Positions 1 through 7,096 of a DNA stretch of 64,000 nt are shown here, piece by piece. Origin of the DNA: Neoroseomonas lacus (GTDB taxonomy: Bacteria > Pseudomonadota > Alphaproteobacteria > Acetobacterales > Acetobacteraceae); contig NZ_BMKW01000002.1 in assembly GCF_014644535.1 (NCBI RefSeq), positions 273,034 to 337,033 of the forward strand. Reading direction: 5' to 3'. The position numbers and the translations under genes were made by a program. Within the stretch, counting starts at the first letter, position 1; each line of letters starts with the position of its first letter. The notes below the pieces were generated by a model. It did no database searches and was not told the origin of the DNA. It saw nothing but the letters and a program-made list of their open reading frames with translations.

Positions 1-124
1 AGCGGGCCACGGGTGACCGCCAGGCGCATGTCCTGATACCCGGCGCACGAAGGGCTGACCCGTGGGCTTAAGGCGACGCGGTCGGGTGTAATTCATTGGC
101 GGGTGTGGCGTCGGGGAGCGGAGC

Positions 125-341
125 ATGTCAGCGCTGATGATCCGAGAGGACAGGCCGCCCGGTGAACTGCGAGGACTGGCGAAGGTCGAGAGTGACCCAC
201 GCGTGGCGCGGCGGCTGCTGGCGATTGCGGCGGCGCGGGAGGGCATGAGTCGACAGGCGGCGGCGCGGATTGCGGGGATGGACCGGCAGACGTTGCGGGG
301 CTGGGTCATCCGCTACAATCGCGGCGGGCCATCCGATCATT
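125..341 (+). pseudogene. IS630-family transposase N-terminal remnant
   Basis: The first ~70 residues of the frame starting at 125 form the helix-turn-helix region typical of IS630-type transposases, with an R-R-L-L-A-I-A segment followed by a second helix pair ending W-V-I-R-Y-N. After about position 341 the frame loses resemblance to a transposase, and no DDE catalytic half follows, so this is only a 5' fragment. The same architecture appears in the complete IS630 copy at 52643-53776, but the two differ clearly in sequence, so they are different elements. Confidence 0.6.
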
Positions 342-778
342 GGCCGACTTCCATTGAGCCCGACCGGTCATTCCTTAGTACGCTCGGTATGAGACCGCAG
401 TGGAACATCTCGGGGAGGAGATCGGCGGAAATGGCGCGGCTACTCGCCGGTGGGGCGGACGCGGCGGCGCGGTCCCTTCTGCGCCGCCGCGTCCGCCGTC
501 AAGCCGAGGCGGATCAGGGCCTCCGCCCCGGCCACGTCGCCGATCTGGGCCCGGTCCAGCAGTCCGGCCAGTAGGTGCCGGCGGGTTGACTTGGCCAGGG
601 GCGTCGGCCTTCGCTGGCCGCCCCCGCCCTGGGTGCTGGTGGTGGGCATCAACGGGGCTGGCCCGCGATCTGCGTAGCGCGGACCCGTGTCAGTAAGATT
701 GATCGCGCGGATCGGCTTTGCACACCGCACAGTTTCCGCATTTGGAGTGCCGTTGCGAACGGGTCGCTCCCGCTTCGA
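342..778. other. No convincing gene; possible degenerate coding sequence on the minus strand
   Basis: No intact gene is supported here. On the minus strand, around 450-590, a short stretch reads S-T-R-R-H-L-L-A-G-L-L-D-R-A and continues into a helical leucine/alanine-rich segment that could be a decayed phage or mobile-element protein. It has no clear start and was not matched to a family. Confidence 0.3.
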
Positions 779-1207
779 CTACACCTTAATCCCGTGTTTA
801 GCGATTTCCTGCGCAAGGTACTGCGAAAGGGCGGCCTCAACGACCTCCCTCTTTGCGCGCCGGGTTGCACCCAGGAGCCAATCTAGTTGGACGTGGATAC
901 GCTCGTTGATTCGCGCGTTGCACGGGATGGTGCGGTCGTCGCGGACAGACGCGGCATTCCACGGCGCATCGCGCCACGGCTTCGCCGTCGGGGTCGGGGG
1001 CGGAGTGAGGGTGGGGATGGGCTTATGGATCGGCACCGCTTCGAGACGAGGAGGCTCCGCTACGCCATCAGCTTCGATGCCGCGCTGGATGAGAAGGCGC
1101 GCAGCCTTCGAGCGGTCCGGCAGGTCAGGGTGGCGACGCCGCCACGCATCCAGATTGTCGTCCAGCTCTTTTGAAACATGGAATTCGAAGCGGCGGGTTT
1201 CGGGCAT
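779..1207 (-). CDS. Tandem ribbon-helix-helix (RHH) DNA-binding protein
   Basis: This is a 142-aa protein starting at the ATG at 1207, preceded by a GAGGA ribosome-binding site. The N-terminal part (residues ~3-45) has an RHH pattern: the beta strand T-R-R-F-E-F-H-V, then two helices ending with the basic S-K-A-A-R-L-L segment. A proline-rich linker (~55-75) leads to a conserved W-R-D-A-P-W-N-A-A motif. The C-terminal ~40 residues form a second RHH-like unit, in which V-Q-L-D-W-L-L precedes K-R-E-V-V-E-A-A-L. RHH proteins are usually dimeric repressors of plasmid or mobile-element genes; two units in one chain would let a monomer imitate a dimer. A palindrome TTACGTAA lies 24 bp upstream. A broken paralogue is at 55632-55909. 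Target genes are not known. Confidence 0.65.
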   Translation of the reverse strand: MPETRRFEFHVSKELDDNLDAWRRRHPDLPDRSKAARLLIQRGIEADGVAEPPRLEAVPIHKPIPTLTPPPTPTAKPWRDAPWNAASVRDDRTIPCNARINERIHVQLDWLLGATRRAKREVVEAALSQYLAQEIAKHGIKV

Positions 1208-1230
1208 ATCGCGGTCCTCAAGGAATGATG

Positions 1231-1248
1231 TTACGTAATGAACGAATT
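1231..1248. promoter_or_regulatory. Candidate RHH operator (TTACGTAA)
   Basis: The perfect palindrome TTACGTAA (1231-1238) is followed by AACGAATT. It lies just upstream of the RHH gene that starts at 1207. The paralogous RHH pseudogene near 55.9 kb has the same TTACGTAA and an ACGAATT in its upstream region. This shared feature in otherwise G+C-rich DNA suggests an autoregulatory operator (inference). Confidence 0.45.
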
Positions 1249-1661
1249 TACCGGATATCGATGTTGCCGTAATTTTCGGAAACTCGCTAACCCCCATTGA
1301 TTGCCGCTGCTGCAGCAGGAGCGGCTTTGCTGGCATTGCCAGCGAGCCGTACCCCGAACGGCGACGGCTCGGCATGGGTGCTCGACTACATAAGTGCCGC
1401 AGCACAGGAGACATGCCGGCGAGCACCGTGTAGGCGCGGCAGGGCATCGGGAGGGTCGCGGTGTTAGTCGACCCGTCAATGGCCGGCGCAACCAAGCGGC
1501 GAGCAACGGTCGAACCCGCGCACTCAACAACGGCGCGGAGCGAGCCCACACATACGAGCTTCCCGAATTTGGCAGATCTGCTCCGCGATTGTTGCATTGA
1601 TGGAATGCAGCGAATCGCACGACAGCTAGGCCACAATCTCTAGCTTGCACAGAAAGGGATC
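1249..1661. other. Non-coding or decayed stretch
   Basis: Frames across this stretch are open by chance, but they are cysteine/arginine-rich and match no family I recognise. It separates the divergent RHH gene (minus) from the KilAC-like ORF (plus), so promoters for both probably lie here. Confidence 0.35.
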
Positions 1662-2015
1662 ATGTGCGTGGTCGGTTGGGATAGCGACGAGGTAGAACTT
1701 AAAAAAGTGGGGACAAGCGAAGGCGAGTTCTGCATCTCCGATGTCGGGAAAATGCTGCGCTTCACGAAGCTTCGGCAGCTCTTCGATTTCATGAGCACGA
1801 TCGGGTGGATCCAAAGGTCCAACGGCGGCGCGTGGGTGGCTACCCAGTTTGCCGTCGAATTTGGCTTCATGCGGAGGCGCGCGCACGTCACAGCGCGCGG
1901 CCTCGAGCAACTCGCGCGCCGCATTAATGGCCTCCCCGATACGTCGGCAATTTACAAGCGCGTCCTGGAGGAGTTCCGATCCCAATTGGACCGCGGGTGC
2001 GCAACCCTTCAGTAA
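1662..2015 (+). CDS. Small protein resembling the phage antirepressor KilAC domain
   Basis: This 117-aa ORF begins with ATG after AGAAAGGG. The middle (~30-95) follows the pattern of KilAC C-terminal domains (PF03374 as I recall it): K-L-R-Q-L-F-D-F-M, then G-W-I-Q-R, and the closing V-T-A-R-G-L-E-Q-L-A-R-R. KilAC domains normally sit at the C-terminus of larger phage antirepressors, so this is either a stand-alone form or a truncated relic. A strong hairpin follows at 2103-2131. It is less G+C-rich than most neighbours. The family call rests on pattern only. Confidence 0.4.
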   Translation: MCVVGWDSDEVELKKVGTSEGEFCISDVGKMLRFTKLRQLFDFMSTIGWIQRSNGGAWVATQFAVEFGFMRRRAHVTARGLEQLARRINGLPDTSAIYKRVLEEFRSQLDRGCATLQ

Positions 2016-2102
2016 AGGGGATGAAGCGTCAGTTCGAATTCTACTAGGGATGTCTTAATTTTTGTTACGAATCAGGTTCATATCACTCTCGGACTGCGAA
2101 TG

Positions 2103-2131
2103 GGGGGAGCCACCGCTTACCGGGCTCCCCC
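2103..2131. terminator. Strong hairpin downstream of the KilAC-like ORF
   Basis: The inverted repeat GGGGGAGCC / GGCTCCCCC (2103-2111 and 2123-2131) has an 11-nt loop and lies 88 bp after the stop of the KilAC-like ORF. There is no T-run, so it is a terminator-like structure rather than a textbook intrinsic terminator. The rest of 2016-2427 shows no gene. Confidence 0.45.
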
Positions 2132-2427
2132 AGTCCAACTAGGCAAGCCGGGACGCGGGCACCGCTTACAATGCTCGCTGCAACAACGGTCCGATTCATT
2201 TGCGCAGATGCGGAATTCTACAAGGCATCACGCCCCGGCTTAACGGTTGTCGCTGGCACCGCCTTGCCGGCAATAGCCGCGGCTTTCGTCCATCTGAACG
2301 GCCCTGGATTGCTGATATACGATGTTTACGGAAATACCGAGTGTCCAGCGTCATCACCTCTGAGACAGGATGGCGACGTTGAAGAGCGGAGGATTTCTGG
2401 CTCATCGTAACCCCCAAGAGAGTGAAG

Positions 2428-2945
2428 ATGAGCCAGAATTCCTCCGCCCCTGCCTCAAGGTCGACGGCCGAAAAGGTGGTGCGCGACATCCGCCGCGCGA
2501 CCCGCAAAGCCCCGCTCGGCCGAGGACAAGATCCGCATCGTCCTCGAAGACCTACGCGTCGACGACAGCATTGCTGCCTGTACCGCCGCGAAGCCTTCGC
2601 CGAGAGCCTGTACTACGTCTGGTCGAAGTAGTTCCTGAAGGCCGGCAAGCTCCGCCTGACCGGCGACACTGCGTGCGCAGCCACTACCGACGAGGGCAAG
2701 GAACTCCGCCAGGAAGCCCGCGCGCTGAAGGAGGTCGTGGCCGAACAGGTACTTGAACTACGCCTGCTGAAAAAAACATTCTCGCGGCTGGCGATAACCA
2801 ATTCGTGAGATACCCCGCCAACGAGAAGCTCGAAGTCATCCGCACCGTCGCGCAGTCCCACTTGCCGGCGCGGCATCGTTTGCCGGCCGCGCCCCCGGAC
2901 GCCCTCGAAAGCTGGAGGACGGCCTGCGGTCGGAGACACTGCTGT
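2428..2945 (+). pseudogene. IS3-family transposase remnant (orfA plus start of orfB), frameshifted
   Basis: Pieces in different frames read as one IS3-type OrfA: M-S-Q-N-S-S-A-P-A-S-R from the ATG at 2428, then S-A-E-D-K-I-R-I-V-L-E, then S-L-Y-Y-V-W-S-K around 2605-2630, then a helical segment with E-V-V-A-E-Q-V-L-E-L. An OrfB start follows (M-R-Y-P-A-N-E-K-L-E-V-I-R at ~2808), but the catalytic domain is missing. At least two frameshifts and an internal stop show it is dead. It faces the other IS3 remnant at 3040-3545. Confidence 0.7.
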
Positions 2946-3039
2946 AGAGGTTGCACATGGAGGGAACCGGCCCGGATGCGGCGGCTGAGCGACATTCGCG
3001 GCAAAACGCATATTCTGGCCTGCCCCCATGACGTGGTCC

Positions 3040-3545
3040 GGGGTGGAAAATAATGTATCGACCGCTTGTCTGCCACGTCCGGGGTGACCGGTATGGCAGG
3101 CTGAGCCCGTGTCGGCGGCCAGCTCAAGTCACTTGGTGCAGGTGGCTTGTATGCGAGCGACGAGTGTGGACGCACTGTGTTTTGGTGCTGACGCCAGCGC
3201 TCAATGACGACCCGCGCCTTGGCCGGCGAGTAGAAGATCTCCCCATTCAGCAACTCGTCGCGCAGCTTGCTGTTGAAGCTCTCGCAAAAGCCGTTCTCCC
3301 AAGGCCAGCCCGGCTCAATGAACGCCCCCTGCCCGCCAACCGCGGCGATCCAGTCACTCACCGCCTTGGCGATGAATTCAGGCCGATTGTCCGAGGGGAT
3401 ATGGCCCCGGCGCCCCGCGCAAGATGAACAGATCCGACAGCACATCGATCACGCCTGTCGACTTCAGCTTCCGGTCAATCCGGATGGCCAGGCATTCCCG
3501 GGTGAACTCGTCGATCATGTTGAGCATGCGAAACCTCATACGGTC
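3040..3545 (-). pseudogene. IS3-family OrfB C-terminal remnant
   Basis: The minus strand encodes the end of an IS3 integrase-type transposase: H-I-P-S-D-N-R-P-E-F (second catalytic Asp), then E-P-G-W-P-W-E-N-G-F-C-E-S-F (catalytic Glu), R-D-E-L-L-N-G-E-I-F and N-T-V-R-P-H-S-S-L. A frameshift near 3420 separates it from the upstream piece around 3475-3545, which reads M-I-D-E-F-T-R-E-C-L-A-I-R when reframed. The N-terminal half is absent. It ends about 170 bp before the dps gene. Confidence 0.75.
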
Positions 3546-3718
3546 CCGCCGGTAGCACCAAAGTATGGTCTGACGATGCTTCCCGCTGATTCATTCCCGG
3601 CAGGCAGTCTTCTAAGACTCTGGCCACGGGAACAACGCCCGTCAGGACCAGCCCGCAGACCGGCACGACGCCGGTGGCGGACGAACCGGCGGACGGAACC
3701 GAACCACGGAGAGCCACG

Positions 3719-4237
3719 ATGACCGACACCACGCTCGCGACCCGCAAGACGGCGCCGCTGCGCACGCCGACCGACCTTGGCACAAATGCCACGAAGGACA
3801 TCGCCGCGGCGCTGACCGGCGTACTCGCCGACATGTTCGCGCTCTACCTCAAGACCAAGAATTTCCACTGGCACATGTCCGGGCCGCATTTCCGCGACTA
3901 CCACCTGATGCTGGACGAGCAGGGCGAGCAGATCTTCGCGACCACCGACGCGCTGGCCGAACGGGCGCGCAAGGTTGGCGGCACGACCCTACGTTCGATT
4001 GGCCACATCGCACGCCTGCAGCGGCTGTCCGACAATGACGCCGACTACGTCACGCCGGAGGGCATGCTCGCGGAGCTGGCCGAGGATAATCGCCGCATGG
4101 TCGGTTTCCTGCGCGCCGCTCATGCCGTGTGCGAGGCTCACAATGACGCCGCCTCGACGAGCCTGCTCGAGGTCTGGATCGACGAAGCCGAACGCCGCGC
4201 CTGGTTCCTATTCGAATCGACACGCGCCCCGCGCTGA
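3719..4237 (+). CDS. dps: Dps-family ferritin-like DNA-protection protein (copy 1)
   Basis: This 172-aa protein starts at the ATG at 3719, chosen because GGAGAG lies just upstream; a longer start at 3674 has no such site. The ferroxidase signature K-N-F-H-W-H-M-S-G-P-H-F, followed by D-Y-H-L-M-L-D-E-Q, is intact, as expected for Dps/DPSL proteins. These form 12-subunit cages that oxidise Fe(II) with H2O2, limiting Fenton damage and sometimes coating DNA. It heads a group with a peroxiredoxin and a DsbA-like protein, fitting an oxidative-stress role. A near-duplicate is at 21412-21930; the two differ mainly at their N-termini and by conservative substitutions. Confidence 0.93.
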   Translation: MTDTTLATRKTAPLRTPTDLGTNATKDIAAALTGVLADMFALYLKTKNFHWHMSGPHFRDYHLMLDEQGEQIFATTDALAERARKVGGTTLRSIGHIARLQRLSDNDADYVTPEGMLAELAEDNRRMVGFLRAAHAVCEAHNDAASTSLLEVWIDEAERRAWFLFESTRAPR

Positions 4238-4268
4238 TCACGCCATCCCGCTCAGCGAGGTTCCCCCG

Positions 4269-4778
4269 ATGTCCTCCCACCAACCCGATGCGGCGCTGCG
4301 TGCCGGGGCAACCGCCCCGGCGTTCAGCCTGCCCGCGACACCCGATCAGATAATCTCCCTCGGCGATCTGCGGGGCAGTCCGGTGATCCTGGCGTTTTAT
4401 CCCGCGGATTGGAGCCCGGTCTGCGGTGACCAGATGGCGCTGTACAACGAGATTCTGTCCGAGTTTCGCGGCCTCGGCGCGCAGCTCGTCGGCATCTCGG
4501 TCGATGGCGTCTGGTGCCATGCTGCCTTCGCAGCGGAGCGCAAGCTGCACTTTCCGCTGCTCGCCGATTTCGAACCAAAGGGAGATGTCGCGCGACGCTA
4601 CGGGGTCTATCGCGAGAAGGAGGGCATCACGGAGCGCGCCCTTTTCGTCATCGATGCGGATGGCGTCATCCGATGGAGCCATGTCTCCCCGCTCGGCATC
4701 AACCCCGGTGCCGACGGCATCCTTAAAGCGCTGCAGGACATCGCGGCGAGCACCGGCAAGACGGAGACCGTGGCATGA
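4269..4778 (+). CDS. Peroxiredoxin (AhpC/TSA family)
   Basis: This 169-aa thioredoxin-fold peroxidase begins at the ATG at 4269, 31 bp after dps. The peroxidatic cysteine is Cys52 in F-Y-P-A-D-W-S-P-V-C, the usual position for Prx enzymes. A second cysteine lies in V-D-G-V-W-C-H-A-A-F, where many relatives have a different residue, so it may or may not serve as resolving cysteine. The enzyme reduces H2O2 or organic peroxides in the cytoplasm using thioredoxin-like donors. Its stop overlaps the start of the DsbA-like gene (ATGA), implying coupled translation. Confidence 0.92.
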   Translation: MSSHQPDAALRAGATAPAFSLPATPDQIISLGDLRGSPVILAFYPADWSPVCGDQMALYNEILSEFRGLGAQLVGISVDGVWCHAAFAAERKLHFPLLADFEPKGDVARRYGVYREKEGITERALFVIDADGVIRWSHVSPLGINPGADGILKALQDIAASTGKTETVA

Positions 4779-5320
4779 GCCGCCTCAGCATTCCGGTCAG
4801 CGCCAGCGACCATGCGCAGGGCGCCGACAACGCCGCGGTCACCCTCGTCGAGTACGGCGACTACCAATGCCCCCATTGCGGGGAGGCTTATCCGATCTTG
4901 AAGGCCGTCCAGCGTACGATGGGGGACGGCCTGCGCTTCGTCTTTCGCAACTTTCCGCTGACGGAGATGCACCCGCACGCGCTGCGTGCCGCCGAATTCG
5001 CCGAGATGGCGGCTGGCGCCGGGCTGTTCTGGCAGGCCCATGACCTGCTGTACGAAAACCAGGAGGCGCTCGGCGAGCGCGACCTTCTCGCCTATGGCCA
5101 TCGCCTGGGCCTGCCCTCGGACGTCGTGGCGGGCGCCTTTGACGGGCGCTTCGACCAGAAGATCCGCGACGACTTCCGTGGCGGCGTGCGCAGCGGCGTC
5201 AACGGCACACCGACGCTGTTCATCAACGGTTTGCGATACGACGGCCCGCGCGATGCCGACAGCCTCATCATGATCCTGCGGCAGGCAGAAGCCTTGTCGT
5301 CCGCGGCCGGCGGTGGGTGA
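4775..5320 (+). CDS. DsbA-like thiol oxidoreductase (cytoplasmic)
   Basis: This 181-aa protein has a thioredoxin/DsbA fold, with the redox motif C-P-H-C (Cys32, Cys35) after E-Y-G-D-Y-Q and the cis-proline loop G-V-N-G-T-P-T-L-F. No signal peptide is visible, unlike periplasmic DsbA, so it probably acts in the cytoplasm like the DsbA-type domains found beside antiporters and peroxidases. The gene overlaps the peroxiredoxin by 4 bp, so it may be the reductant or partner of that enzyme (inference). Confidence 0.88.
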   Translation: MSRLSIPVSASDHAQGADNAAVTLVEYGDYQCPHCGEAYPILKAVQRTMGDGLRFVFRNFPLTEMHPHALRAAEFAEMAAGAGLFWQAHDLLYENQEALGERDLLAYGHRLGLPSDVVAGAFDGRFDQKIRDDFRGGVRSGVNGTPTLFINGLRYDGPRDADSLIMILRQAEALSSAAGGG

Positions 5321-5382
5321 GCAGTCTGACACGGCCGAAACCCGCCACCCTCGATCAACCCACATTGCGAGACGTGACACCC

Positions 5383-6225
5383 ATGCACAGCAATTTTGTC
5401 ACCACCCAGGACGGCGTTTCCATCTTCTACAAGGATTGGGGCCCGAAGGATGCCCAGCCCATCGTGTTCCATCACGGCTGGCCACTGTCGTCCGATGACT
5501 GGGACGCGCAGATGCTGTTCTTCCTCAAGGCGGGCTACCGTGTCGTCGCCCACGATCGTCGTGGGCATGGCCGGTCCCAGCAGGTGGATTTCGGCCACGA
5601 CATGGACCACTACGCCGCGGATGCCGCGGCTGTGGCGGAACACCTCGACCTGCGCCGCGCCGTTCACATCGGCCATTCGACCGGCGGTGGCGAGGTGGCG
5701 CGCTATGTCGCGAAGTTCGGCGAGCCGCGCGGCCGCGTGGCCAAGGCCGTCCTGGTCAGCGCCGTGCCGCCCCTGATGCTGAAGACCGCGGCGAACCCCG
5801 GCGGCCAGCCGATCGAGGTGTTCGATGGCTTCCGCAGCGCGCTCGCCGCCAATCGCGCGCAATTCTTCCTCGATGTCCCGACCGGGCCCTTCTACGGCTT
5901 CAACCGTCCCGGCGCGACGAGCTATCCGGGCGTCATCCAGAACTGGTGGCGGCAGGGGATGATGGGCGGCACCAACGCCCATTACGACGGCATCAGGGCG
6001 TTCTCTGAGACCGACCAGACCGAGGACCTGAAGGCGATCGGCGTGCCGGTGATGGTGCTTCATGGTGAGGACGACCAGATCGTTCCGATCGCCGACGCCG
6101 CACTGCTGTCGGTGAAGCTGCTGAAGAATGGCGTGCTGAAGACTTACCCTGGCTATCCGCACGGCATGCTGACGACCCACGCCAATGTGATCAACCCGGA
6201 CTTGCTGGCCTTCGTCAGGGGCTGA
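5383..6225 (+). CDS. Alpha/beta hydrolase, non-heme chloroperoxidase type
   Basis: This 280-aa protein from the ATG at 5383 matches the usual ~275-aa length; an upstream GTG at 5317 overlaps the dsbA-like stop and would add 22 residues. Motifs: oxyanion H-H-G-W-P, D-R-R-G-H-G-R-S, nucleophile elbow G-H-S-T-G-G-G, acid in L-H-G-E-D-D-Q-I-V-P and the catalytic His in G-Y-P-H-G-M. The family consists of cofactor-free haloperoxidases/perhydrolases and esterases; the physiological substrate is usually unknown. Position suggests co-transcription with dps, the peroxiredoxin and the DsbA-like gene. Confidence 0.88.
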   Translation: MHSNFVTTQDGVSIFYKDWGPKDAQPIVFHHGWPLSSDDWDAQMLFFLKAGYRVVAHDRRGHGRSQQVDFGHDMDHYAADAAAVAEHLDLRRAVHIGHSTGGGEVARYVAKFGEPRGRVAKAVLVSAVPPLMLKTAANPGGQPIEVFDGFRSALAANRAQFFLDVPTGPFYGFNRPGATSYPGVIQNWWRQGMMGGTNAHYDGIRAFSETDQTEDLKAIGVPVMVLHGEDDQIVPIADAALLSVKLLKNGVLKTYPGYPHGMLTTHANVINPDLLAFVRG

Positions 6226-6409
6226 ACGCGCGATTGAGGGCTTCCTGGACAAGGCGGCGGTAGCGCTGGAACGTCCGCGGCTCGCCGAGATCGTTGCCAA
6301 TGCGCGGGCACGCGAAGATGCGCGAGGCGCGATGAGGTGAGCACGCGGGCGCAGAGGTCCCATGCGCCGGCAAATCGGTCATGATGAGACCCTGCGCGCG
6401 CGCAGCCGG

Positions 6410-6612
6410 GAGCCGGCGGAGACCGTCATGCCGATCTGCGCGGTCTGCTGAATCAGCCGGACCTTTTCCTCAACCGTGCAGCATTTGCGGCGGTGGGTTC
6501 GGGTGATGATCTCAACGCGGTCAAGGGCTTTAGCATGGACGTATCCTTCCGCTTGAACTCAGGACCTCTGGGCTATCCACGGGTCCGGGCGCATTAGGGG
6601 CCGCTCCACCGT
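6410..6612 (-). pseudogene. Remnant of an IS3 (IS2-like) element end and orfA start
   Basis: The minus strand here is alignable by eye with 55320-55512, the orfA start and terminal repeat of the IS3 element at 54190-55512. Both contain the stretch reading CCGGACCTTTTCCTC on the plus strand, the same spacing, and the tip GGGGCCGCTCCA. Only about 200 bp remain, with many substitutions. It marks an old insertion of a related element. Confidence 0.65.
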
Positions 6613-7096
6613 GACAACACGCAACTCTGTACCGCTTCGCAAAAGCAGGAAGCGCTGCAAAGCATACATACTGTGTCTCGACGTGATGCGGACGGGTATT
6701 GCCTGACAACGATATCGGCGAGCCAAAAGTCCCGCCGTCAAAGCCATTGCTGAGCACCCTCGGGCGCGAAAGGCGCGCCGACAGCCACACAAGATCGCTG
6801 GATAGCCGGGCGACGCGCGTGATCCCGGATTTAGTCACACCTTTCTGCGCCGCGAATTCGTTCGCAGTATCGCCATCATCGTCGACAAAGCGATCGCACA
6901 ATGCATGGGCGCGGAAGACCAAGCTGATGGGTACGAGGTCCATGCGACACGGTGCCGCGTCGCCCTCCACGACCAAAGCCATCTCGACATTGGCTCGCCG
7001 TAGCCGTGCGGGACTGGCGCGCATCCCCCGATGTCGATTGGCGGTATCGCGACCGCCCGCGCTGGGTTGTCTGCAAAGCATTTCGGGTAGAGGTCG
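6613..7096. other. Region upstream of the MscS gene; possible decayed recombinase-like HTH
   Basis: No intact gene is supported. On the minus strand (~6750-7030) a frame reads F-A-A-Q-K-G-V-T-K-S-G-I-T-R-V-A-R-L, reminiscent of the HTH near the end of serine-recombinase-like proteins, but the rest of the frame is poor. The promoter of the MscS gene should be in the last ~100 bp; a GAGG ribosome-binding site precedes its ATG. Confidence 0.25.

Noticed and set aside
128..340. Minus-strand 70-aa ORF
   Set aside because: It is the shadow of the IS630 remnant frame and has proline/arginine-rich non-protein composition.
925..940. TGGTGCGGTCG as a second att copy
   Set aside because: Only 11 bases match the reverse complement of the att-like core, inside the RHH gene; likely chance.
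5092..6363. 423-aa minus-strand ORF
   Set aside because: Antisense to the DsbA-like and hydrolase genes, which have intact catalytic motifs; no recognisable domain.
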